Below the pieces are notes generated by a model that saw only the letters and a list, made by a program, of their open reading frames with translations, had not been told where the DNA came from and searched no databases. Position numbers and translations under genes: made by a program. DNA of 64,000 nucleotides from Cyclina sinensis. Its lineage: Eukaryota; Mollusca; Bivalvia; Venerida; Veneridae. The first letter of the stretch is position 1, and every line of letters starts with the position of its first letter. The stretch is from the NCBI GenBank assembly GCA_012932295.1, contig JAAONU010000003.1, positions 27,948,361 through 28,012,360 of the forward strand, read 5' to 3'. This document shows, one piece after another, positions 12,369 to 24,129 of the stretch.

Positions 12369-12662
12369 CTTCTTGTTCAGAAACTCGTCCACAAACTGTG
12401 CCTGTCCAGCTGACGGATTTTCTCTATTTGGCTTTGAAAGGTTGTAAGGAAGTGTGGAAGGCGGCTCTAAATAATAATTTCTCAAAATCTCTATCAGTGT
12501 TCTATCGTCTGCAGCAACTTTTGCCTTGTTAAGGTCTGACATACGTTTCTTGTAGTCCAGCTTTGTCATCCCAGCATCGCCTACTCTCTGAAAGAATATT
12601 CTATGGAGCAAGGTTAAAGTCACTAACATCATAAATATAACAAATGGTAAAGCTTTCCGCAT
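12369..12662 (-). CDS. Exon 1 of Star/FkbM-like type II membrane protein (98 codons)
   Basis: ATG at 12662 opens 98 codons ending in VDEFLNKK, followed by a consensus donor GTGAGT (12368-12363). Residues 4-20 (ALPFVIFMMLVTLTLLH) form one hydrophobic signal anchor after MRK, giving a short cytoplasmic tail and an extracellular or luminal C-terminus. After this comes a basic/helical stem (KLDYKKRMSDLNKAK) and the segment GQAQFVDEFLNKK. In Star-like/FkbM animal proteins, a Q..FVDE.L..K motif directly precedes NGFFVECGAYDG. That is exactly what the exon at 718 supplies in the same phase, so I join the two despite the 11.65-kb intron. Intron 1 is packed with repeats, one of which ends about 20 bp from this donor. 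No promoter element was recognised upstream. Confidence 0.8.
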
Positions 12663-13230
12663 TTTAAAATTCGCTACAGTTTACAATTTAGAAATAACAC
12701 TAGGGATTGAGATAAACGAAAACAACACAGACGTAACGCGCTACTAAGAATAAAAGTGATCGGAGTTTTATTTGCATTGTAGATCAATAAGGAGACTGTT
12801 GTATTGATATTTAAAGCGTTTTCAACTTTTTGTTGCCATGTGTGGTGAACAGGTTTTATTTTATAGATTGAGCACATATTTCTATCAAAACTTTCCTTTT
12901 TTTTACAAGGTGGTCCAAAGGACTGTTATATCCCACCAGCGTTTAGGAAAGTTTAAGTAGTCTGAGAATCATGGAATTACATTTATGGTGGCATGCTGGA
13001 TTGTGGAAAATCTTTTAATAATTTAAAATTTAATTTAATCTGACAATAAGATGAGATAGGTTTGGTTTTATAGAGTATTTAATGTTCAGATAAATAAAGT
13101 ATATTTTAACTGTTTTTTACAATTTTTCAATGTGTGATAGTTTGTCTTCATTCTCTTGGTTACATTTAGATGTACCTTCAATACACTTAATCAAAGATTT
13201 TAATACAAAAAGAAGTGTTGAAAGAAATGA
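12663..13230. other. Upstream flank of the Star/FkbM-like gene
   Basis: Presumed 5' UTR and promoter side of the minus-strand gene. A GTCC-AAA-GGAC inverted motif lies at 12913-12923. No TATA box or CpG island recognised. Confidence 0.35.
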
Positions 13231-13935
13231 TATTGAGCGGACACAATACTAAAGGCTCGAAAAATGACCTTCAAGTGTGACCTTGAACTGACATTGATTG
13301 CCTATGCCTTTTGCACATTCTTTAAATGAGGCATATATATATTTGATCAAAGTTTCATAAAAACCGGTTCAAAGGTAAAGGAGATATTAAGCGGACACAA
13401 AACTGAAGGCTGAAACAAATGGCCTTTCAGTTATATCTTGACCTGAACTGACATGGTTGGTCTATGCGTTTTTCACATCACCTCAGTGAGTTAAACATTT
13501 GGCTCATGTTTCAAGAAAATCAGTTCAAGGGTATAGAAGATGTCAAGCGGAATCGAAAATGTTATAGACTATGGCCATGCCTTCTGCACATCTTCTTAAT
13601 AAGTTATACATTTGACCAAAGTTTCAAGAACACCGGTTCAAATGTATAGAAAATATCAAGTGGACACAAAATTGAAAGCTGAAACAAATGACCTTCAAGT
13701 GTGACCTTGAGCTTGAACTGAAATGGCTGGACTATGCGTTTTGCACATTTTTCAAAGAGTTTAACATTTGACCCAAATTTCAAGAAAATCAGTGTTAGGG
13801 TATAGGAGATATGGAGCAGAAAAGAAAATGTTACAGATAGAGAGACAGACAGACAGACGGACAGATGGATGATTGGCCTTGCAATTTGCACATCCTCCCA
13901 ACAAGCTATACATTTGATAAAAGTTTCAAGACAAT
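13230..13935. repeat. Tandem repeat array, ~155-bp monomers
   Basis: Anchors AGCGGACACAA and variants at 13237, 13391 and 13547 are 154-156 bp apart; a deleted monomer follows (13661) and then a last one (13814). Each carries GACCTTCAAGTGTGACCTTGA and TTTGCACAT blocks. The array ends in a GACAGACAGACGGACAG tract. Confidence 0.8.
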
Positions 13936-15230
13936 GCTTGGTAAAGGTATATCTTTTATAACGATTTCCCAACAGAAATGGCATTTCCTTTAATACATTG
14001 ACAGAAAATCAATAACAACTAGTATTTTCTTATTATTCCACAACGTTTGCCTTAAAATGTATATAACTGGTCAGAATGAAAGGAACCGCTAAATAGATAT
14101 CGCCAGGAATTATATATTTTTACCAGTAAGCAAGGCATCCTTTCAAAATACATTCATTCTTTACGAAGAAAATGCATATTATTGTTTGAGTATTGCAGAA
14201 GCATAACATTACTTTATTTAGTATTTAATTTTGAGTTTTGATCCCTGCTATCTACAGCACGGTAGGGCAGATAGTTCAGTGAATGGTGATCCTATTTCTC
14301 TTACCGCATGTACAGTCAGGGAAAATAGAAGCATCCTTAAAATATATATAATCAAGAATCAAATCTTGTCAACAAACCACATTTTTGTAACAAAATATCA
14401 GTACTGCACTGATATTAACTTACTCAACAATATTTGGTTTGATGCCCGTACCGACAACAAAATAAGAAACATACTTATCAAACGCCTTAACGTACATTTC
14501 AGTTCCTTTCCTTAATATACACGCAGCAATAGCGTCTTATCGACTAGAACTATATAATAATTGACATCTGTTGCAATCCTTCTGTCATTAGACACAAAAG
14601 TCTTAAGTAAAATAACATCTGCAGCTACCTTGCATAGCTTAATAGGAAACTTACCAATAAGCACATTGAAACATGTACCTTAAACCGTTCCTTGTGTTCA
14701 ACAATGGAAATCTGCCTAACGAAAAAGTTTTTAAAACGTCTGAAGTAAACGACTCCTCTACATTATAACTAACCTGCCGAAATGTGAAGTTAGCACGCAG
14801 GTACTACTTTAATTAAAGCACGCACGCACAAACACCAAGAGGGCCATGATGGTCATAGATTGCTTACCTGAGTGCTTCGGCTGTGCTGATCAAACATAGT
14901 TTCAAATAGAACCCCCATAGCGGGACCAATTGTGACTCCAAGGACATAATTTGAAATAAACATGCTCCCCTTTCCCTTGCGCCTTATTGCTAGAGGCAGC
15001 CATAAAAGAATAGGAATGTAGAAGAAAGGGACTTGGGTCAGTACATTAAAGTGCTGACGACGGGGCTTCTGGTATCAAAAGCTATTGGCCATGGCAAGTA
15101 GATGAAAGAAAGGAACTGTATATTATGTCAATGACTCTTTGGTTTTAAAATATATAGAGTTCAATTAATGGAGAACACGAAAGAGTACCGGGACTGCACG
15201 GGTAGTTATTAGGTATTTAGGAAGTTTTGA
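13936..15230. other. Intergenic stretch with a short repeat terminus at ~14838-14880
   Basis: CAAGAGGGCCATGATGGTCA followed by TTGCTTACCTGAG at 14838-14876 is a solo copy of the terminus seen at elements A and B. Nothing else recognised. Confidence 0.55.
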
Positions 15231-15234
15231 GGCA

Positions 15235-15990
15235 GCAAGGCCCACGGGTTCTCTAGTTAGCAATCATAATCTGTTTTCCTCTTTATGGTAATGGCCACCG
15301 TGATCTTGACCTTTAACCTCGTGACTTCAAAGGCAATAGGGGTCATCTCCTAGCCATTACCATCCTGCATAGAAAGTATGAGGGGCCAATGCCCAAGGTT
15401 TCTCTAGTTATTAATTGAAAACAGCTTTTCTGTTAATGGTCACTCTGACCTTGAACTTTGACCAAGTGACCCCAAAAGCAATATGAGTCATCTACGGGTC
15501 ATTTTCAACCTGCATTGCATGTTTAAAAACAGTAGGCACAAGCGATCTCTAGTTATTCATCAGAAACCATTTTTCAGTAAATGATCAATATAATCTTGAC
15601 CTTTGATCTAGTTACCCTAAAATGTACAGGGGTGATATACTTGACACAACCAACCTGCCTATGAATTTTTAGGAAGCCTGGGCCCAAGCATTCTATAGTT
15701 ATCAATCGAAAAACGTTTTGCTTTTCAAAGTCACTATGACCTTGGCCTTTAACATAGTGACCTGAAAATCTATAGAAGTCATTTACTGGTGATGATCCAC
15801 CTATATTACTAGCTTGAGGAAGCTGGTCCAAGGATTCTCTAGATTTTAACAGACGTTTGACCTATTAATCTAAAAAAACTTCAGAGGTCATCTACTATTC
15901 ATAGTCAACCTGCCTATGAAGTTTCTTAGATTCTGACCCAAGCATTCTTTAGTTATTTACTGGAAACCATTTTGCTTTTGGATTTATACG
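15235..15990. repeat. Array I: ~145-bp tandem monomers
   Basis: CTCTAG anchors at 15402, 15547, 15693 (CTATAG) and 15837 are 144-146 bp apart, with an earlier copy at 15250 and a shortened last one at 15947. Each monomer has a GACCTTGACCTTTGAC-type block. The strand sense is opposite to the GGTCAAGGTCA arrays. Confidence 0.85.
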
Positions 15991-16009
15991 CGAAACTGTA
16001 AAAAATGCT

Positions 16010-16160
16010 TTTTTTTTTGCTTTATCAGGGGACATAACATTGCTGATCTCCAATAAATTTGCGTCAAAATACTCAGGAGCGTAAGTTCACATGCTGTCAA
16101 CTATTGTTAGAAAGTTTCATTGCTCCAGCAGTTATACGTTTGGAGTTAATCGCGACCCAA
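16010..16160. repeat. Dispersed module shared with 17215-17400 and 33185-33370
   Basis: It contains GATCTCCAATAAATTTGCGT, CAAAATACTCAGG, CACATGCTG, AAAGTTTCAT and AGCAGTTATACGTTTGGAGT. The same string of blocks occurs at 17250-17355 and, more diverged, twice at 33060-33340. Confidence 0.85.
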
Positions 16161-16164
16161 GTCT

Positions 16165-17215
16165 AAACAAGAGCATCGCTTGGCGAAGCATTATATACCC
16201 GAAAGTGTTTTTTTTAAGTATGATGAATTTGTGATATAAGGGAGGAACCTTAGGCTTTGGAATTGAATGATTTGCTTTAAATTTTGAATTTTTTGTTTTT
16301 GATTTATAATATTTTGATTTTAAAATTTTAATTTTAGAGTTTTATAGATCTTTATCATATCTGAATTTTAGGTTTTATAATTTGTATAAATGTCAGTCTT
16401 TCAGAAGTTTTTATGTACATGCTGTGATGTATGGTTATCAAGTTATAGTGCAGAAATATTGTTTGTTTAGTTGATTGTCACCTTTACCTTTTATGTATTT
16501 ACCCCGAACAATATAGGAGTCATGTTATCAATGACGGAAACCATCATAAGAAGTTTGAAGTCCGTATGGCAAGTAGCTGCCAAGTTATACAGTAGAAATG
16601 CTTTTCAGTGTCACATCTTACCGACTGATCCTAAGATGTACGGCTGTCATTTTCTCAATGTTATCAATCATCATATGAAGTTTGAAGTCTGTATGACAAA
16701 TGGTTATAAAGTTTTACAGCGGAAATAGTTTTCAGTGCTTAGGTCACTGTGACCATGACCTTTAACCTATTGACCCCAACATCAATAGGGGTCATTCACT
16801 CAATGTGTGCAACCATTACATGCATTTCGAAGTCTCTATGGCAAATGGTTGTCGAGTTACAGAGTGTAAATTATTCTAAACATTTAGGTCACTGTAACCT
16901 TGACCTTTGACATACTGACCCCAAAAGGTATGGGGGTCTTCCACTCAATGTGTGCAATCAAGTTTGAAGTCTCTATAACAAAAGATTGTCAAGTTACCTG
17001 GCGGAAATGGTTTTCAATGTTAAAGTCACTGTGACCTTGACCAATGAGCTACTGACTCAAAAATCAATAGGGGTCATGGACTTAATGTGGGCAATAATCG
17101 TATGAAGTTAAAAGACTGTAGGCCAAAGAGTTACTCAAGTTATCCTCTGGAAACCGAATTGCTAACGGCCGGCCGGACGGAAAGACGGACGCCCTTCTGA
17201 CATATAAAAATGCTA
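16165..17215 (-). mobile_element. Element E: inverted copy of element D
   Basis: It begins AAACAAGAGCATCGCTTGGC (16165), continues with the reverse complement of D's A/T-rich part (16230-16410), then GTGACC-type monomers (AGGTCACTGT at 16741 and 16886, 145 bp apart). It finishes with GGCCGGCCGGACGGAAAG at 17168 and a degraded terminus ACATATAAAAATGC. It is shorter than D by a few monomers. Confidence 0.85.
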
Positions 17216-17440
17216 ATTTTTGCTTTATCAATAGGGCATAAGTCTGCCGATCTCCAATAAATTTGCGTCAAAATACTCAGGTGCGCCATTTCACATGCTG
17301 ACAATTATTCTTATAAAGTTTCCTGGTTCAAGCAGTTATACGTTTGGAGTTACACGCAACACAAACCGGTCTACGTAGGGACAGCGTGACAGATGGACAA
17401 GGGCAAATCTATATGCCCCCAAAGTGACTTGGGCATAAAA
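17215..17440. repeat. Dispersed module (second copy) adjoining element E
   Basis: The same block order as 16010-16160, extended by AACACAAACCGGTCTACGTA and a tail with TATATGCCCCCAAAGTGACT. That tail resembles the ATGCCCCC termini of related elements. Confidence 0.75.
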
Positions 17441-18746
17441 ATTTCAGCGTTTCTTTCTGGTCAGAAAAGATTTCTCCAACCATATGTGTCAATTTAAAAA
17501 CTACACAGATATTTGTTCTGTGCATGTTCACAACATAGTAATTACAAGTCGGTCCCTGAGCACGAATAGATTCAGATTGCCCTATGTCAAATTTAGGTCA
17601 ATAACATGTATTGTGTATGCTCGTTGAGTTTCAAATGCTGGTTTTGATTTGTTTTTCCTGAATTGTTATTTTCTTCGGTATTTTTTCAAAAATGTAAATT
17701 TATTCTTTTATCCGTATGACTTCGTCTTGAAATAACCATGTTCTGTTGTTACATCATGAACGTTATCAAATCTTAGCGTGAAATGTCTCCGTCAATATCT
17801 AAAAGTTTGGGTTCTGAATACTTTTTCTTTGTTTATTCAGAGTTATTTCATATCCCTCAAACTCATAGGCTATTTCATATATTTTTCTTTCAGTTTGTTT
17901 TTACTCACATTTAATGGAATCATTGCTCAATAAACTCGAACCAATATGTGCACACCTACTTACCGTGTTGAACCCCGAACTCGAAAATAAAGATAAAAGA
18001 AGCTCGACTAAACTTTTTAGTCGAAAATGTCATTGTGCCCTTTACAGTTCTGTGCATCGTTGAAAATTTTCTTGAATCAATAAAATGCTTAAAGTTCATG
18101 TCATTGGAAATGAAACCACTGCTTATCATCACTTTGCTTTAACAATTTTAAAGAAGATAAAGAAACTTCAAAGATCACAATAAATTAAAAAAAGTTATTT
18201 TACATACGTAGGCAAGTTTTAATTTATGAAAGTAACAGATATTGTAATATTTTTTCTTTGTTTGTATGTGTAAATTCTAATATCTAGATTCACATACAAT
18301 AATAAACTGTAAAGAAAAGGGATTTACATATGTGCAAAACCTGTTCTTATACGAACATTCTTATTACTAAAACAGCTAAGTACAATCCTTTTTTCTAAAT
18401 ATCTGTAGGAAATACAATCGGTTTCACTAACTTTGTTGACACATCAATTTAAACTAAATAAAGTACTTCACATTATTAGCCTGGAACTGGAATTCACCGA
18501 GAAAATTAAAGAAGCTTCTGAATTTAAACCCAGTATCTTTGCCATCCGTCTTCACGATGCTGTTTATTATTATTTGACATGTCAAACTTTTCTGTATGGT
18601 AAAAAACTGATCATTTTTTTCCACAACACAGAAGAACTGTTTTACCATTATTTCAACTCACACCAAGTATACATTAAACAGCCTTGGTGAAGAAATTTCT
18701 ACCTTTTTAAAGCAATTGCCGCAAAGTGCAGTTCAAATAGATACAG
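17440..18746. other. Intergenic stretch downstream of the NACHT gene
   Basis: AT-rich, no supported gene. It would contain the 3' UTR of the minus-strand NACHT gene. An AATAAA (minus strand, 18752-18747) overlaps its stop codon, so the real polyadenylation site is more likely further left, where several TTTATT occurrences exist. Confidence 0.4.
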
Positions 18747-18748
18747 GT

Positions 18749-21700
18749 TTATTGCATGTTTCCTTTACTTCCTGACACTGATTTCTTCACTTTGTTGAAT
18801 ACAAATTGTTCTCCACTTCCTTGTAACATCACATCACACCATACCATGAAGTTTTCAGAATGTTTCAGGTCAGTCTTAATGTTCCGATATTCGTTTTCGG
18901 GCGTTATTTCACACTCAAGGATCTCAAATTTCACAGGGACATTATCACTTTGCTCAATAAGATTGCGAAAAGCAACAGCAGAAATGATTACGTCACTTAA
19001 CTTTATATGTTTTATTCCTATGGGAAGATTCACAACCTGGTCTTTGAAATCAACCCTTTTGAACACAAGAACTTGCAACTGATGCAGCGCAGGAATAGTC
19101 TGTAATATATCTGAAACATCTTCGCGAGAACAAAAATCAAAGCACATCAGTGCTCGGAGATTTGCTGCATCCTTGAGACTTTTCAATATATCTGAAGGGT
19201 AATTATCACCAGTTTTAGAACACGTCTGGAACTTTCCCAAACGGATTTTCTCTAAAACGTTTGTATTGATCGTGGCTTTTGAGAGTGGAATGTCACCCAG
19301 TTCAAGCATTTGAAGTGCAGAATGTTCTGTCAAATTTATCTCAACACCACTGCAATTTCTGCCATGTTCCCTACACAGCAGAAAACCTAAACCAATTTGC
19401 GTCAGTGACTTTTTTCCTGAAATAAAGTCGAAAAGGGTTTTCAGTTCTGAGTGGGGTAGTTCAAAGCATTCTAACATCAGAGCTTCAAGGTAAGGAAGGT
19501 TTACAATGGCATTTATGGTATTAACTGAGGTATAACTTTTAGTATTCACAGGATGACCATATCTTCTTAGATCTTTACACAATGATATGCAAGATATTGC
19601 TTCTGCTGAACCTTTGAGCAGATGAGTGATCCTATCATCTTCTATGTGGCCGATAATTTCGATTTTCTGTAATGTTGTTAGTTGATAAACATCAAATTGT
19701 TTCAAAAAGGATGACATTCTATCTGAAATGTGACAATCATACACTTTTAGAGATTTCATCGTTTGTTTATTCATCATCATCAGTGTCAATACGTCTTCTT
19801 GAACTTTGTCATTCTCATTGTCGGCGTGGAGGAATAAGTCATCAACATGAAATTGTGTTTCCTGCAAACAAGACTCACATTCCCGTATACATCTGACATA
19901 CATGTCTTGAAGTGCTTTCATATGTTTGAAGCGCCTTTCCCATTCGATTGAGGTTCCAATGGTACGTCTGTAACTTGAAGTTAACGGATCAGCTGAAATA
20001 CTTCGGCTTAGTTCTTTCGAAATACAACCCATGTACTCAGGGCGCATGCCGCTGAGGAATATTATCACGTTTGAGTATTCAAGAATGTTTTCGACATCTG
20101 CACTCACTGACGATATTTTCTCTGCACACTCACGCTCAGATAAAGTCGACAAAAATAAAGCGCAGAAATACTCTTGAAACGTTTTGTGAATAAAAGAATA
20201 CTTGGACATGTACTTTGAGACACTCAAACGTATTCTGCTCTTTGTCAAGATTCCAGTTTGCAGACAAAACTGAATAACGTCCATCGAAAGGCTCTCTTCG
20301 ACTTTCCTTGACTCAAAAACGAGATTGGACTCTCTCTCTTTGTTTGTCAACGTTTTAAGTGCAAAAGCCCCTACATCAATAAGATGTAAATAGTGCTGCT
20401 GAAAACTCTCATATTCCTGAAGGCATTTGGGGGGATCCGTTTGGAGTCCTTTGTGACTTTCAGCTTCTTGTTGCATAAGATAGTTTTGTAACTTTACTTG
20501 GCCGCACTGTAAAACAAATTCAACTATATTTCCATAAATTTGGCATTTCGTCTTGCCAAGAGGTCGGCCATCATACCAAAGACAAATCATCTGAATAAGG
20601 AGCATTGGCGTATAGATCAATTCATGAATGCCTTTTTCTTCGGTTTCTTTCATAAAATCGCCAAGTATTTTTCCTTTCTTATTTGAAGCCTCAAGTATAT
20701 AAATGACCTTCTCTGCCAATTTCAGGACGGTTGATTCATCAAGTTCAATCAATTCAACGTACTTGTCTGGCAAACTGCTTGGTTGCGCTTTATGTATTTT
20801 CCATGGTCTAGACGTTGAAAGGAGTGTCCAATTTTTTCTCGCTTTTCGGTGAGGTATTGATGATATGTTATGACACTTAGTTCCTTTCGGATGTGACCAT
20901 TCGTCTAATCCATCCAAAAGTACTAAGCATTTTTTTTCATGCAGAATTTTTTCCATAAATTGCTTATCATACTGTGAAGAACGTGAAAGTGAGGAGATAA
21001 TCTGGCTTTGAATCATGTCGTCAACATCGCATTCGTCTTGCACGTCTGTTAATATTACGAAGAAAAGAAAATCAAACTTCCTCAAGATTTGTACTGCTGA
21101 ATCTTGTAACCCTTCCGGCTTTATTTCCGGCCCCTGTTGGCTAAAACACCATATAGCACACAGTCGTTTTAGAAAAGTAGTTTTACCTACGCCTGCTTCA
21201 GCAACCAGATATATATTACGTTTGTTGTCAGCAAATAGTTCGTTGTAGGAAGTAAGCAACTTTCTAGAGGGTGGATGGCTTCTCAACTCAACGTTCTCCA
21301 TTTTCTGCTGAACGTAGAACTCAAGAACTGGAGCTTCGTTCTCAGGTACAAGTGGGGAGACTCGAATATTGCTATAAACATCTTGGTAGAATGTTAAAAG
21401 ATCTTCTTTCAGATCTGTAAAACACATTTAATACCTTTTAAATGTAATAACGATAGCAACAGTCACAAAAACCAAGTATTTTCACAGTTTAGACATCTGA
21501 ACAGACATGAGTAGACATTTTTTTGAAAGAAGAATGTATCTGAATAACATATAGATGCAACGAAATAGTACAAAACATGTCAATCTTTGCTTCTTAGTTT
21601 CGTGCAAACTGTTTTCAGGGCCAAATTATTAACAACCGAATGACATTTATTAATTTCGTCACCTTCATTCCTGAAGTTTATTAATAGGGATAAATTTGCT

Positions 21701-23600
21701 TAATCAGTTCGATTGTAAACACATGTAGTTTAGTAGAAATTATAGCGTGAACATCATAGTTAAATACATAAAAACATAAATACCAGATTTACGCTGTTCA
21801 AAATCGTCATTGCTGTTAGCGGGTAACATCTCTAGTTTAGATATATCCTGAAGTAAAGCTTGTTTTGCATCTTCTATTTCTTTTAAGGCAGATTCCTTTG
21901 CCATTAGAATATCACTCAAATGTTTGCCTTCATTTACAATGCCTTCAGCAAAAACTTCTTTTATATTTTCTAAATACTGATCTTTTACTGTCACTGGCTC
22001 TTTGTGGCGAAGTGTCTTCCTTTCGTTAAGAGTGTCAGTCAGAACTCTGTAGACGTCGTTTGTGGAAATGACAAGATCATTTGTTTTTAGCTAAAGTAAG
22101 AACAAACGTAAACATAAGTTACTGCAAAGGTGACTTAAAATATTAGAAAAAAACGTTTTTTTTTAATTTTCAGTGCTATCAAATTCAAAGATCCATGGCT
22201 TTGTCAAGTATGCCCCAATTTTTTACCCGCCTATTTCTTTTTTTCAGACAGAACTAACACAGGATAACAAATTTGGATTCAAATTTCGTTTTCCTCATGC
22301 AATGACTACTGGTTGGGTCATAGAAATTTTGAAATCTGTCATTCGTAAATAACACAATGATACAAAATATATGCTAACTGAACTGAGTCAACAAAATATA
22401 GGGGAAAAGCCCGTGTAGTTCTAATACGTTAACATGCTTGATTTCCACTTACCCTTTTGAGTTTCTCAACGGTTGCAGAAGATTCATGCAAAAGGCCATC
22501 TGACAACGCGAAAAGCATCATCATTTTATCCAGATACTCATCAATAGCTTTCTCTTCTAATGAGAGGTTCGGACAGTGCCTCACTTGTTTTCCAATTACT
22601 CGAACCTAAATATATTTGGAAATATATATTTAATCTTATATGTGTCAAAGGTTAAGACAGGTAAAGAAAACACAAGGCTTTTGTAGCAAGTCAGCTTTTG
22701 AGATTTCAAAATGAAAAATATAGCTTTCTTGTATTATTTAAATTTTCTTTAGAACTGACCCAAAATATACACATTATTCCAACCGATTGCTTCTATGTAC
22801 AACAAGTTTTTCTACCGCTTCTCAAGAGCCCTGTTTTGTTAAAGAAAGTTTTCATTCTGAACTCGACACCGTGATATATCAGATGGTATATCACTCAAAC
22901 TTAAAATCTATTTCCTAAATATATAGATCTACCTAATTCAGAATTTTTTTCTCAATTATAACTTTTTTTTTTTGCATTTACGGATCACTATTTTAATACA
23001 AGATAAAATGTTAGATTTGATAAAATAGCTTAAACATTATAAGATTAGAAGAAATACCTCGTCCAGATGTGCTGCTGAAATTTTCCTTTTTAACCGTTTA
23101 AGGTTGGTCATAACACTCAGAATCCCATTCAAATCAGTGTCTTCTATCGATTTTACTTCTAGATAGCCATCCGGAGGCATGTAGCACTTCGCAAACTCCC
23201 ATGCATTTGTGCACCATTGCTCAGCATTTGTGTTTTTCCATGACGGGTTGTGAAAAGAATGTGCTTTGATTATTTCATCTCGTAACACGTCACAAATGTT
23301 TTTAGGACAAGGTCTTACTTGCCATTGCTCTTTGTCATGAATGAAGCATTTACCTGCTTTAAGTTTACATAAGCTCTTTGTCGGACATTTAAGTATGTTT
23401 TCTTTGTGACAATTAGTGCAAACTTCACCTTGCTCGATTTCTTCTGCTGAAAGAGCTTTTCTCAATGATTCCCTATGGAACTCACTGACCACTTTCTTTA
23501 CAAAATCAAGCAAACCCTCCCGTGTGATACAAAGACCAAGGGATGCTTTGATCCAACACTGGAATGTCTTGTCTCTAAACTTTTCTATGAACTCGGTCAT
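18749..23600 (-). CDS. HEPN-like (CXorf38/DZIP3 type) plus NACHT NTPase, NLR-like; exons 23600-23058, 22605-22453, 22090-21784, 21414-18749
   Basis: The four exons give 1222 residues. Exon 1 (ATG at 23600, 181 codons) has a CXorf38/DZIP3-like HEPN-type layout: WIKASLGL at ~16, FHRESL, cysteine pair CTNC at 61-64, further Cys/His (KCP, CKLKAGKC) and AWEFAKCYMP at 133-142. Exon 2 (51 codons) continues with VRVIGKQVRHCPNLSLEEKA; the canonical RxxxxH ribonuclease motif is not clearly present. Exon 3 is helical. Exon 4 holds the NACHT domain: Walker A AEAGVGKTT (~406-414), Walker B CLVLLDGLDEW (~497-507), STSRP sensor, and IHKTFQEYFCALFL in the helical/winged-helix part. A C-terminal half with degenerate LRR-like strands (LQVLVFKRVDF, IKHIKLSDV) follows. 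Donors GTATTT, GTAAGT and GTATTT and acceptors TTTAG, TTTAG and TTACAG all fit phases 0, 0 and 1. The phase-1 junction recreates an Asp codon (G+AT). Family knowledge suggests a cytosolic innate-immune sensor; the ligand is unknown. An upstream non-coding or coding exon is possible. Confidence 0.88.
21414..21417 (-). other. Exon 4 splice acceptor of the NACHT gene (phase 1)
   Basis: TGTTTTACAG ends at 21415, so the exon begins at 21414 with AT. The preceding exon ends at 21784 with a single G (AAATCTG then GTATTT). G plus AT gives Asp followed by LKEDLL in frame. The ATG at 21427 lies in the intron by this model and is not the start. Confidence 0.85.
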
Positions 23601-23619
23601 TGTCTTTATGTTTGACAAA

Positions 23620-24060
23620 CACAGGACTTTTCTTGTAATAACAGGTTTTCATCCATTTCCTGGAATCAAAGAATTAAAAAATTTCAGAAACAAGTCATAC
23701 AAAGAAGAATTAGTTAGATTTATTTAATAGGTTAAAGCAGCTCGTTCACATATAGTCATTGACTAAGAATTTGATTTTAACTACCTGTGTGTATTAAGTC
23801 TATCAATACCCATCAACAGACTGCATTTTCACCCTAGGATTGTAAAAACATGGGTAGTTTCTCCATCATAGGATTTTCGTGTGCAGTCACATGACTGATC
23901 ACATTCACTCTTTGCGCACGCGCTCACATATCCATTTTTGATATTTAACCAGAAACCACAGGCATTCGTTTCATGTACAATTGCCCCGAACTACTTACTA
24001 TATAACCAACTCTAGGTACGACAGTTCACAAAAATGAATCTGAGGAACACATTACTTTAC
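23620..24060. other. Upstream flank of the NACHT gene
   Basis: A possible acceptor (TTCCAG) lies upstream at about 23661, but its downstream frame conflicts with the exon-1 frame and stops. I therefore start at the internal ATG (23600). No TATA box seen. Confidence 0.4.
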
Positions 24061-24067
24061 TTTAAAC

Positions 24068-24071
<4 letters not shown>

Positions 24072-24116
<45 letters not shown>
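24072..24116. repeat. Homopolymer A run of 45 bp
   Basis: Uninterrupted A from 24072 to 24116, followed by CAACAAAACAAAAAAC. It may be the poly(A) tail of an old plus-strand retroposed sequence or a simple repeat. No target duplication seen. Confidence 0.9.
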
Positions 24117-24117
<1 letters not shown>

Positions 24118-24129
24118 AACAAAACAAAA

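Noticed and set aside
21414..21427. ATG at 21427 as the start of an 892-codon NACHT protein
   Set aside because: TTTTACAG at 21422-21415 is a good acceptor and the phase-1 junction with 21784 restores an Asp codon. The ATG is intronic in the four-exon model.
24072..24116. Poly(A) run as proof of a processed pseudogene
   Set aside because: No coding similarity in the sequence to its left and no target duplication seen; it may be a simple repeat.
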